This document shows positions 27,207 through 35,033 of a DNA stretch of 64,000 bases, piece after piece. The notes beneath the pieces are model-generated. The model saw only the letters and a list, made by a program, of their open reading frames with translations, searched no databases and had not been told where the DNA came from. Source of the stretch: Lachnospiraceae bacterium UBA7196. Its GTDB lineage: Bacteria; Bacillota; Clostridia; Lachnospirales; Lachnospiraceae. How positions within the stretch are numbered: position 1 is the stretch's first letter; each line of letters opens with the position of its first letter. The stretch is taken from positions 118,513-182,512 of the forward strand of contig DKUU01000042.1 of NCBI GenBank assembly GCA_002490835.1, in the 5' to 3' direction. A program made the position numbers and the translations under genes.

Positions 27207-28502
27207 TCAATCACGCTCCGGCTCCCTGCCGCTAAAGACCAGATCCAGTACGTGCGCCAATACATCACAGGCGTTATGTATTTCCTCCTCCGTATTGTTC
27301 TGCGCTCCCAGTTCGATCAGCAGGGACTTCGGACAAAGGTGCATGTTATAGCGGTACGCTTTTAGATAGATCCTTCTGGCAATGCCGGGATAATACTCGT
27401 TGCAGGCCGCCTGCATCTGGAAGGACAGGGCGAGATTGTCCGCAAGATATGGATTTTCCAGCTGTTCGATCTGTCCTTTTTTCGTGCGGCACAGGCCGTT
27501 AAAAAACATGAACTGCGCGGTGGGCCGCCCCTGCAGATCCAGCACCAGACGCCTGTCCTTTGGCATTTCATCCCGATGCAGGTCGATCACCGCCTCGATG
27601 GAGGGATTCTCCGCGAGAATGGCTTCGATCGCCGGCAGGGAATTGCTGTAAGCGTAGTCTCTGTCCTCATCATAACACCCGGTATTATGTATCACGTTAT
27701 AGCCGTAGCGCTCCCGCAAAAGTTCCGCCAGATATTCGCCTGCTCCCAAAATGCCGCTGTTTTCATCCCCCGGAACAGAATCGACAAAGCCTTCTTTGGA
27801 GTGGGTGTGATAGATCAGAATCTGCGGCGCATCCCCGTTTCCGTGAATGCTCATATCTTTTTCCAAAAGCGCCTCCTCCTGTAAGAGTTCCTCCCCCGCC
27901 ACAGTCGTAGAGTCCACCGCATAGAAAGCTTTGATCAGCGACTGATAATCAGCAAGGTCCTCCCACTGGTAGCGGTAACTTTTCTCCGCCGCCTGCACAA
28001 ACGACCTGTCTTTCTCTTCCTCCGGCTCCTCCTCCGCTTCCGTTTGGGGCTCCGGTTCCTCCTGCGCAGTTAAATAACGCTCGTTTTCTTCTCTGAGGGC
28101 AGACTCCATGCTCCCCTCCAAGTGCAGAGCGTCCTCGCCATAGTCAAGCGCTTCCTCAGGCAGGCCCTTTCTGTCCTCATCGCTCCCCTCGGGCAGAAGC
28201 AGTCTGGCATAGTCACTCTCCGTCACATCCGGGCGCCCGCTGCCCAAAAGAAAGAGAAGCGACGGATACTGCGCAAGAACCCCTCTCTCAACAAAGTCTC
28301 CTCCGGCCTTCATGGAATCTACATCATACATTCTGCAGATTCCCGGCAGATAAGGCTCCATCCAGATTCCGGCCGCCCGCAAAAAAAAGCCGGTCGTCCT
28401 CTTTTTCTCCCGTTCCCGCACAAACTCCACGCTTCCAAAGCAAAGCGATATAATAACGAGTGCTATTAAAATTTTCCCCATCCATTTCCCACTGATCCGC
28501 AT
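27207..28502 (-). CDS. spoIIP: Stage II sporulation protein P, peptidoglycan amidase/endopeptidase
   Basis: With SpoIID and SpoIIM it forms the engulfment machine in the mother-cell membrane. An N-terminal membrane anchor (residues 9-25) is followed by a Glu-rich region (about 150-175) and the catalytic amidase-like domain with ILIYHTHSKEGF (zinc histidines), IEAVIDLHRDEM and the terminal LLIELGAQNNTEEE motif. 431 residues fits the family. No clear ribosome binding site precedes ATG 28502; ATG 28481 with GGGAAATGG upstream is an alternative. It is directly downstream of gpr. Confidence 0.93.
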   Translation of the reverse strand: MRISGKWMGKILIALVIISLCFGSVEFVREREKKRTTGFFLRAAGIWMEPYLPGICRMYDVDSMKAGGDFVERGVLAQYPSLLFLLGSGRPDVTESDYARLLLPEGSDEDRKGLPEEALDYGEDALHLEGSMESALREENERYLTAQEEPEPQTEAEEEPEEEKDRSFVQAAEKSYRYQWEDLADYQSLIKAFYAVDSTTVAGEELLQEEALLEKDMSIHGNGDAPQILIYHTHSKEGFVDSVPGDENSGILGAGEYLAELLRERYGYNVIHNTGCYDEDRDYAYSNSLPAIEAILAENPSIEAVIDLHRDEMPKDRRLVLDLQGRPTAQFMFFNGLCRTKKGQIEQLENPYLADNLALSFQMQAACNEYYPGIARRIYLKAYRYNMHLCPKSLLIELGAQNNTEEEIHNACDVLAHVLDLVFSGREPERD

Positions 28503-28549
28503 ATTAAGTTATATGCGCCGCGAATCGATTTTCATTCCAGCACTTGAGT

Positions 28550-29428
28550 TCAAATACTCAGGGCACTGTTGATCCCGTCGCAGATGATGTGACTGATCTG
28601 GCGAATCTGCTGATCAACGTCCTTGGTGGTGACGTACATATTGTTCAGCTCCTTGAGCGTGGCCGGACGCTCCCCCATGGCATCTCCCACAATCGTCGCC
28701 GCATCCACCACAGTCGGCACGCCGAGTGCCAGCACCGGCACATGAAGCGTCTCCTGCGTAATCGCGTTCCGGTGATTGCCTACGCCGGAGCCCGGATGGA
28801 TCCCCGTATTCGTGATCTGGATGGTACGGTTTAGGCGTTTGGTGGAGCGCGCTGCCAGCGCATCGATGACGATCACCAGATCGGGCTTCGTCTCACCGAT
28901 CACCCCCTTGATGATCTCAGCGGACTCCATGCCGGTCTTTGCCATAACACCCGGCACCAAACTGCTCACCAAGTGCATCTTCGTGCGATTATAAGCGACC
29001 TTCCCATATTCCAGCACGATGTGTCTGTTGACAAAAAGATTATCCACCACGTTCGGCCCCAGAGAATCCGCCGTCACCTCCCTGTTGCCCAGACCCACTA
29101 CCAGAATCGACTGCTCTTTTTCAGGGTTTGGCAAAATCCCCCGCAGCTGTTCAGCCAAAATCTGCGAGATTTCCTGATGATAGTCCTCCTCCGGCTCCGT
29201 CATCGCGGGTGCTTCCAGCGTGATATAAGTCCCCATGGGCTTACCAAGGGCCTTGGCACCGTTTTTTGTCTCAATGACCACCCGCGTGATATGCACGTCG
29301 CTCTCCTCATCGTAACGCTCCTCCACCACGACACCGTGCAGTCCAGATTCTTTCTCTCCTATGCTCTCTCTGGCTTCCAACGCCAAGTCCGTCCTGACAT
29401 TTGACCAGCTTTCCATATCGACGTCCAT
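28550..29428 (-). CDS. gpr: Germination protease GPR
   Basis: A25-family aspartic endopeptidase that degrades small acid-soluble spore proteins during germination, made as a zymogen in the forespore. The family block VRTDLALEARE, the SILVVGLGNREVTADSLGP core and the ITNTGIHPGSGVGNHRN motif are all present. Autoprocessing normally removes a short pro-peptide before the Leu/Ala-rich block. ATG 29428 is chosen, preceded by GGAAAGGA very close to the start; ATG 29416 or an upstream GTG at 29476 are possible. It heads the gpr-spoIIP-lepA-hemW unit and is divergent from rpsT. Confidence 0.93.
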   Translation of the reverse strand: MDVDMESWSNVRTDLALEARESIGEKESGLHGVVVEERYDEESDVHITRVVIETKNGAKALGKPMGTYITLEAPAMTEPEEDYHQEISQILAEQLRGILPNPEKEQSILVVGLGNREVTADSLGPNVVDNLFVNRHIVLEYGKVAYNRTKMHLVSSLVPGVMAKTGMESAEIIKGVIGETKPDLVIVIDALAARSTKRLNRTIQITNTGIHPGSGVGNHRNAITQETLHVPVLALGVPTVVDAATIVGDAMGERPATLKELNNMYVTTKDVDQQIRQISHIICDGINSALSI

Positions 29429-29566
29429 TCCTTTCCGTTCTGACAAGCCTGCAGCAAATGCTGCTCGCAAGCCCACGTTTTCAGCGCTTTCTGCTTTATT
29501 TTATGCGAGTTTTTGCTGCCCGCCCATTTTCTTTTCTATTTTTTGCAAAAATGTACAAAATATGTA

Positions 29567-29595
29567 TTGACATCCCCATTCCCATAATCTACAAT
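29567..29595 (+). promoter_or_regulatory. Sigma-A promoter of rpsT
   Basis: TTGACA, exactly 17 bases, TACAAT. Transcription should start near 29602, giving a leader of about 37 bases with GGAGGA just before the rpsT start. Confidence 0.85.
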
Positions 29596-29638
29596 AATAT
29601 GCGTGTGTTTCTGGTTTACATTTGAAATGGAGGACGTT

Positions 29639-29902
29639 ATGGCTAATATCAAATCTGCGAAAAAGAGAATCTTGGTGAACAGGACGAAGGCCGACAGAAA
29701 TAAGGCGATCAAATCCGGTGTCAAGACTGCGATCAAGAAGGTTTACGCTGCCATCGAGGCAAAGGACAAGGCTGCTGCGCAGAGTGCGCTTCTGGCTGCC
29801 ACCTCAGCTATCGACAAGGCTACCAAAAAGGGCGTATACCACAAGAATACTTCCGCAAGGAAGGTTTCCCGCATGAATCTTGCCGTCAACAAGATGGCGT
29901 AG
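29639..29902 (+). CDS. rpsT: 30S ribosomal protein S20
   Basis: Small basic protein that binds 16S rRNA early in subunit assembly. It begins MANIKSAKKRILVNRTKADRN and ends with TSARKVSRMNLAVNKMA, both typical. ATG 29639 is set by GGAGGACGTT; the upstream codons of the longer frame belong to the leader. It is a one-gene transcript bounded by a sigma-A promoter and a strong terminator. Confidence 0.97.
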   Translation: MANIKSAKKRILVNRTKADRNKAIKSGVKTAIKKVYAAIEAKDKAAAQSALLAATSAIDKATKKGVYHKNTSARKVSRMNLAVNKMA

Positions 29903-29939
29903 GCTTCCTGCGGACATTAAATTTACCAAAAAACAAATC

Positions 29940-29968
29940 AGGCGGGTGTTTCGGCACCCGCCTTTGTC
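29940..29968. terminator. Bidirectional terminator between rpsT and the TPM gene
   Basis: AGGCGGGTG and CACCCGCCT form a GC-rich stem around TTTCGG. TTTGT follows on the plus strand (rpsT). On the minus strand the hairpin is followed by TGATTTGTTTTTT, so it also serves the convergent TPM gene. Confidence 0.85.
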
Positions 29969-29970
29969 GT

Positions 29971-29998
29971 ATGCGCATCTTACATCTGCTTATGCGCG
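29971..29998 (-). repeat. Small dispersed hairpin repeat, copy A
   Basis: On the minus strand ATAAGCAG, four bases, AAGATGC, flanked by GCGCAT and ATGCGC arms. The same core recurs at 37971 and 53749, always in intergenic DNA next to a terminator. Confidence 0.5.
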
Positions 29999-30003
29999 TC
30001 GGC

Positions 30004-30885
30004 TTATCTGCTGCGTCCGCCTCCGCCGTGGTGACCTCCTCCGCCGCCGTGGCTGCGTCCGCCTCCGCCGCTTCGTCCGCCGCTGCTGCTCGATTCGATC
30101 TTTCTCTGCGTCACCGTCTTTCGCAGGAATCTATCCGTCTGCACACGAAAAACGGGCTGTCCTCCCGCTACATAAGTGGTCGCGGTGGTCGTCTTTGTCC
30201 CTTTTCGGGACCGCCAATTCAGAAACATAAATATAACAGCTGATATTAAACCGATTGCCCAAGGCACACTGCCCGGCACGCTTACGTGGAATGTCCGCCA
30301 GCCCAGCATATCGTGGTAGAAGGTATTGACGTAGCGCTTGTAAGCGCGGTAGGGATCACGCTCCACACAACTGTAAACATTATCCAGCAGCCGATCGATG
30401 TCCTCCGTATAATAAGCCTCAAACGCCCTGCCATTGGTGCTGAAATAGGTATGTATCTTTCCGTCGTCCTCTCTGGAATAATTGTCCACAAGGATCACGC
30501 CGTCCCCGTCCGGCTTATCATAACCCATGCCGTTCTGTTCCCAAAACTGTTCCGCATAGACTCTCACATATTCTGACGAGGCCGCATTCGGCTCATACAT
30601 CCGCGCAAACTCAGCAAGCGGCTCTTTCAAAGTGATCAGCACGATATCGCAGCCCGTTTGCTTTTCCCGCTTCGAGATCAGTTCTCGCAGTTTCTTTTCC
30701 TGTTTATCCGTCAGCACATCCGCTTTGTCAAATACCCGCTCCGTGACTGTACACGTCGTATTGGTCCTTTGATGATTCCGCGCCTTTGCAGTCCCCCAAT
30801 GCCCCACCTGCAGCAGAAGGAACAGACCGGCCAGCGCAGCCAGTATGATATAAAGCCACTTAAAATAACGGATGTATTCTTTCAT
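30004..30885 (-). CDS. TPM-domain membrane protein (YgcG family)
   Basis: One N-terminal membrane helix (about 8-27), then an extracytoplasmic TPM domain starting RVFDKADVLTDKQEKKLRELI with the DIVLITLKEP strand and DNYSREDDGKIHTYFSTNGR core, a second membrane helix (about 207-226) and a Gly/Ser/His-rich tail typical of this family, where it may bind metal or remain disordered. TPM proteins are linked to envelope quality control and photosystem repair in other lineages. It forms a unit with the zinc-ribbon gene, 12 bases upstream. The exact role is unknown. Confidence 0.85.
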   Translation of the reverse strand: MKEYIRYFKWLYIILAALAGLFLLLQVGHWGTAKARNHQRTNTTCTVTERVFDKADVLTDKQEKKLRELISKREKQTGCDIVLITLKEPLAEFARMYEPNAASSEYVRVYAEQFWEQNGMGYDKPDGDGVILVDNYSREDDGKIHTYFSTNGRAFEAYYTEDIDRLLDNVYSCVERDPYRAYKRYVNTFYHDMLGWRTFHVSVPGSVPWAIGLISAVIFMFLNWRSRKGTKTTTATTYVAGGQPVFRVQTDRFLRKTVTQRKIESSSSGGRSGGGGRSHGGGGGHHGGGGRSR

Positions 30886-30897
30886 TTGCCGTCCCTC

Positions 30898-31881
30898 CTA
30901 TAAGATGTCCAAGATCTGCACGGCGATCTGACAGGCCGCCGTCGCCACCGCGAACACCGAGGCGGCATAGAGCAGCACCTTAGCCCGTGATACCGGCGTA
31001 ACGCCCACCACTTTTCCTGTCTGTCCGTTGACATGGTATTCGTAAACCTGATCCTTATAGCGGTAGAAATACTGCCACACGGGCAGCAGTGCGTAATGCT
31101 CTCCCCTGCCGTTCAGCTTCAGATTCTTGCGATAGGCCCGCATTGTAACATAACCGGTAAGAGACGCCTGCATGAGCTGTTCCGACGAAAGCCTTGCCTT
31201 CTGCAAAGCCCGCTCTTCCAGTTCTTTTGCCTTCTGGTTATAAACTTCCCCATAAAAACCGGACATATATTTGGGCGCAAAATCCATAAGTGCCTGATAG
31301 TCATAGGGCTCCATCAGGTCCATGGCTCCGTCCTCCATGGCATAGGAGGCGTCCACCGGGATCCTGTTAAAGTCCACATTCATCCTGCGCTGCACATCAA
31401 AATAGGAAGTCTCCGTATACTCCGTATTGCCGCTGCGCCAAGTCCTGACCTTCGTCCCCTCTCCGGCATAATCATAGTCGGCATCATAATCGTAAAGCCA
31501 GAAAGGCACATAGGTCCCCTCCATCTTTTGCAGGCTCTTCGCGGACATGAAATCAGAGGGCGCAAATATCCGCCTCGAAAATTCCTGATCCAGAGCCGCT
31601 GCCGCCGCCTGCCTGCCAATCCGAAACGGTAGGACCAGATGCGGCTCATAGACGCCTTCCACCCTCTCGTTAAAGATCAGGTAGGCGCCGCAATGCTGAC
31701 ACTTACAGGCGGAAGTGTAGTCCGTGATCTCCAAAGGCGCACCGCAGTTTACGCACCGCTCAAGGGAATCGTCGGGGTTTTGCTCCTCGCTGTCCTCGCT
31801 CTCGCAATGCGGGCAGTACATCCTGCCCTTCTCCGGGGCGTATATGGCATTACCGCCGCAGTTTTTACACTTATAGATCAT
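30898..31881 (-). CDS. Zinc-ribbon membrane protein of unknown role
   Basis: 327 residues with two N-terminal zinc ribbons, each of two CxxC knuckles (YKCKNCGG with YCPHCES, and ERCVNCGA with CKCQHCGA), then a soluble domain containing VPFWLYDYDADYDYAGEG and LLPVWQYFYRYKDQVYEYHVNG and a final hydrophobic helix. Proteins of this layout often accompany TPM and SPFH proteins in Clostridia. The first membrane-facing region suggests a tail-anchored protein with a cytoplasmic metal-binding head. GGAG precedes the ATG. The function is not known to me. Confidence 0.8.
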   Translation of the reverse strand: MIYKCKNCGGNAIYAPEKGRMYCPHCESEDSEEQNPDDSLERCVNCGAPLEITDYTSACKCQHCGAYLIFNERVEGVYEPHLVLPFRIGRQAAAAALDQEFSRRIFAPSDFMSAKSLQKMEGTYVPFWLYDYDADYDYAGEGTKVRTWRSGNTEYTETSYFDVQRRMNVDFNRIPVDASYAMEDGAMDLMEPYDYQALMDFAPKYMSGFYGEVYNQKAKELEERALQKARLSSEQLMQASLTGYVTMRAYRKNLKLNGRGEHYALLPVWQYFYRYKDQVYEYHVNGQTGKVVGVTPVSRAKVLLYAASVFAVATAACQIAVQILDIL

Positions 31882-31892
31882 TATTTACTCCT

Positions 31893-33299
31893 TTATCTCT
31901 TGCCATCCCAGCAGTAGGTACACAGTTTGCACTTATCGATGCCCACAGAGGCAATCATATCATCCAGACGATGATATCGCAGCGTGGTAAAATTCAGCTT
32001 CTCCCGAATCTTTTCTAACATCTGCGCGTACTCCGTGCTGTTGGGATCGGCATATACCGACAGATTGGGGTATTTATTCTCCCCCTCCAGCTCCTTGATC
32101 ACCCGACGGGCTATCAGCTCCATTTCCGAGGTGGAACGGGAAAAATTCAGATATTTACAACCGAATAGCAGGGGCGGGCAGGCCGGTCGGATATGTACTT
32201 CCTTCGCACCGCTCTGGTAGAGAAATTCCGTCGTCTCCCGCAGCTGCGTCCCTCGCACGATGGAGTCGTCGATCAAAAGCAGGCTTCTGTCCTTGATCAG
32301 ATCGTGCACCGGGATCAGTTTCATCTTCGCGATCAGGTCGCGCTTACTCTGTATGGTCGGCATGAAAGAGCGCGGCCATGTGGGCGTATACTTGATGAAC
32401 GGTCTGGAAAAAGGGATCCCGGATTCATTGGCATAGCCGATGGCGTGCGCCGTCCCGGAATCAGGCACCCCCGCCACGTTATCCGGCTTCACATCGTCTC
32501 TCTTTGCGAGCATTGCCCCGCAGCGGTAACGCATTTCCTCCACGCTGACTCCCTCGTAGGAAGAGGACGGATAGCCGTAATAAATCCAGAGAAAGGTGCA
32601 GATCTTCATATCCTTTCCCGGCGCAGCAAGCGTCTGTACCCCCTCCGGGGTCACAATGACGACCTCGCCGGGTCCCAGCTCCCGCTCCGGCACATAACCC
32701 AGATTCAGGTAGGCAAAGCTCTCGAAGGACACGCAGTACGCCTCCGCCTTCTTGCCGATGGTGACCGGCGTCCGCCCCATTCTGTCTCTGGCCGCATAGA
32801 CGCCCTTGGGCGTCATCAAAAGAATCGTCATCGAGCCGTCGATCAGCTCCTGTGCGTAGCGGATCCCCTCGATCAGATTGTCTCTCTGGTTGATGATAGC
32901 CGCCACCAGCTCCGTGGCGTTGATGTCGCCGCCGCTCATCTCCAGAAAATGTCCCTTGCCGTGCTGGAAGATTTCCGTCACGATCTCATCCTTATTGTTG
33001 ATCCTGCCCACCGTAGTGATGGCGTAGGTGCCATGGTGGGAGCGGATGATCAACGGCTGCGGTTCATAATCTGAAATACAGCCAATACCGATCGTGCCGT
33101 GCATATGGTTTAAATCCTTGTCAAACTTCGTGCGAAAAGGCGTGTTCTCGATGTTATGGATCGCCCGGTTAAAACCGGCCTCCTCATCGTACAGCGCCAT
33201 CCCCGCCCTTCTGGTACCCAGATGGGAATGATAATCCGTACCGAAAAACAAATCAAAAATACAATTTTCCTTCGATGCCACTCCAAAAAAGCCGCCCAT
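31893..33299 (-). CDS. PurF paralogue lacking the glutaminase cysteine
   Basis: 468 residues, colinear with glutamine-PRPP amidotransferase. The phosphoribosyltransferase site is intact (LLLIDDSIVRGTQLRET), and the four cysteines matching the Fe-S ligands of Bacillus PurF are present (KICTF, LFGCKY, DKCKLCTYC). The N-terminus is MGGFFGVASKENC: the nucleophile of the Ntn glutaminase, normally Cys in ECGVFG, is glycine, the RGQEGAG block reads LGTRRAGM, and the Asn of the glutamine pocket is lost. Glutamine hydrolysis is therefore unlikely; the enzyme may use ammonia or have another role. GGAGGATAA precedes the ATG. No other purine gene is nearby. Confidence 0.85.
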   Translation of the reverse strand: MGGFFGVASKENCIFDLFFGTDYHSHLGTRRAGMALYDEEAGFNRAIHNIENTPFRTKFDKDLNHMHGTIGIGCISDYEPQPLIIRSHHGTYAITTVGRINNKDEIVTEIFQHGKGHFLEMSGGDINATELVAAIINQRDNLIEGIRYAQELIDGSMTILLMTPKGVYAARDRMGRTPVTIGKKAEAYCVSFESFAYLNLGYVPERELGPGEVVIVTPEGVQTLAAPGKDMKICTFLWIYYGYPSSSYEGVSVEEMRYRCGAMLAKRDDVKPDNVAGVPDSGTAHAIGYANESGIPFSRPFIKYTPTWPRSFMPTIQSKRDLIAKMKLIPVHDLIKDRSLLLIDDSIVRGTQLRETTEFLYQSGAKEVHIRPACPPLLFGCKYLNFSRSTSEMELIARRVIKELEGENKYPNLSVYADPNSTEYAQMLEKIREKLNFTTLRYHRLDDMIASVGIDKCKLCTYCWDGKR

Positions 33300-33349
33300 T
33301 TATCCTCCTGTCTAAAGCGCTTACCCAATCAGCGCCTCTGTGTGATTTT

Positions 33350-33916
33350 TTAATCCGTCTTCCTGCTCATCTGTATCTCACAGCCGCATCTGCCGCCCTC
33401 CTTCACCCTGCGCAGCACCTTTCCGGCCTGTATGTATAAGTCCTGATAACACTCGCCGGGCTCTCCCAGAGCAACACCGGCACTCAGCGTAACGGTGGGG
33501 AGTTCCCCGCCTGCGTGCAAAAGCTTATCGTTCACCACGGCGATCCTTCTGCGGATACCGCCCACACGCTCGGCCGTCATGCCTTCGATCCAAAGACCAA
33601 AGAGATCTTCTTCCAGCCTTCCAATCGCGTCCACGGCTCTGAAATTATCACGCAGGGCAGCCGCCACCGCCTGCAGGATGCGGTCTCCCGTCCCGCTCCC
33701 GTGCTGCTCGTTGATTTCCCGCATATGATCCACATCCACCAAAACAAGGCAGCCCTGAGTCTGTCCGTCCGCCAACGCCTTTTCCACGATCCGCATAAAA
33801 GCGTTCTTGTTCGCAGCGCCTGTGAGCGCGTCGCGCTCTCCCGGACCATAGACCCGCCCGCCCGCTCTCTCCTGTGGCTCTCTTGCCGCAAGCAGATGCC
33901 GCAGCAGCTTTTTCAC
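33350..33916 (-). CDS. Degenerate GGDEF-domain protein
   Basis: 188 residues. After a short basic N-terminus the GGDEF fold starts at ERDALTGAANKNAFMRIVEKA, continues with VDVDHMREINEQHGSGTGDRILQAV (metal-binding Asp and substrate loop conserved), but the active-site loop reads RLEEDLFGLW instead of RxGGDEF. Diguanylate cyclase activity is thus unlikely; a c-di-GMP or GTP sensor is possible. No I-site RxxD is obvious. GTG 33916 is chosen because GGAGG lies seven bases upstream; the longer frame lacks a site. It is the gene before the PurF paralogue in a minus-strand run. Confidence 0.8.
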   Translation of the reverse strand: MKKLLRHLLAAREPQERAGGRVYGPGERDALTGAANKNAFMRIVEKALADGQTQGCLVLVDVDHMREINEQHGSGTGDRILQAVAAALRDNFRAVDAIGRLEEDLFGLWIEGMTAERVGGIRRRIAVVNDKLLHAGGELPTVTLSAGVALGEPGECYQDLYIQAGKVLRRVKEGGRCGCEIQMSRKTD

Positions 33917-33980
33917 CGCACTCCCTCCTTCTCTTTCCCTCTCTATCTTACTGTAAGTCGGGGCGGTTTGCAATTACCAA

Positions 33981-34976
33981 TTAGGCCAAAAATGCAAAGA
34001 TACGCAGCCAATATTCTTCCAATACCGTCATGCCGGAATTAAAGATCTCATGCTTGACGCCGGACACCCTGATCAATTCGGCCCGCCCTTCTTTTCGCCC
34101 GCTTAACTTCTTTACGAACCGTTCCTGCGCTTCATTCGACACATAATCTTCCCGCTCCGCCTGAAAGAGCAGCACGGGACAGGCGATATCCCGCCATGCC
34201 TTATCCATCAGGAACCGATGCAGACGTACCGTCTGCCACAGCCAGCCGAAAGAGCCGGCGCTCATCTGAAACAGCTTCTCCCTGTTTCGTTTTTCCCGAT
34301 AATAACGAAATCGCGCCTCACTGGTGCCGGCGCAGTCCGCAAACCGTTCCTGCCCGTCATAAGCGTGGTGGCCGAACAGATAGCGCTCGCTTTGCCCTGT
34401 CAGGCAGAAAAACCCTGCGATCATGGCCGCTGCTCCCCATGGAAGCGGCGCGCTGCTTGGCCGGATCATGGGGGAAGAGAGAATGAGACCGGAAAACAAT
34501 TCCGGCTCCTTTGCCGCCGCTGCTGCCGCGATCCCGCCGCCCATGGAGTGCCCGTAAAGGTAGAGCGGCAGGTTCGGGAACTCCCGCGCCGCCATGCGGC
34601 CCACAAAGAGCAGGTCCTCCACATATCTTATGTAGTCGTCCACAAACACGAGCGAGAGATCCTCCCTGTCGCTGCAAAGCCGGTAACTGCGCCCGTGTCC
34701 GCAATGTTCGTGCATAAAGACGTGATAGCCTCCGCGCACAAAATAGTAGATCGCCTCCCGGTGCTTTTCGATCGTCTCCGTGTAACCGTGGGACATAACG
34801 ACAATCCCCCGCGCGTCATCCGCGAGCGCACGCACAAAATAAATCTTTTTCCCTGTCTCCCGCTCACAGTATTGCGCGCGCATCCGCTGTTCCAGATAAG
34901 GCGACACCACCTCGTCCATTGCCTGCGCATATCCTTCTTCCGTCAATAAAATCTCCCGTAACTGTTCTCTTTCCAT
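33981..34976 (-). CDS. Alpha/beta hydrolase, serine aminopeptidase S33 / lysophospholipase-like
   Basis: 331 residues with the hydrolase-4 pattern: VVMSHGYTETIEKHREAIYYF, the HEHCGHGRS turn, nucleophile elbow YLYGHSMGGGIAA (Ser), the acid in FQAEREDYVSNEAQ (probably Asp) and the catalytic histidine in VSGVKHEIFNSG. No signal peptide, so cytoplasmic. The family includes monoacylglycerol lipases and lysophospholipases; the substrate is not predictable. ATG 34976 with AGGGTG upstream is preferred over GTG 34985. Confidence 0.88.
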   Translation of the reverse strand: MEREQLREILLTEEGYAQAMDEVVSPYLEQRMRAQYCERETGKKIYFVRALADDARGIVVMSHGYTETIEKHREAIYYFVRGGYHVFMHEHCGHGRSYRLCSDREDLSLVFVDDYIRYVEDLLFVGRMAAREFPNLPLYLYGHSMGGGIAAAAAAKEPELFSGLILSSPMIRPSSAPLPWGAAAMIAGFFCLTGQSERYLFGHHAYDGQERFADCAGTSEARFRYYREKRNREKLFQMSAGSFGWLWQTVRLHRFLMDKAWRDIACPVLLFQAEREDYVSNEAQERFVKKLSGRKEGRAELIRVSGVKHEIFNSGMTVLEEYWLRIFAFLA

Positions 34977-35033
34977 AGGTTTCACCCTGCCTGCATTTTT
35001 GCCCTTCCGATTTCCTCTTCCCTTCCGGTCGCG

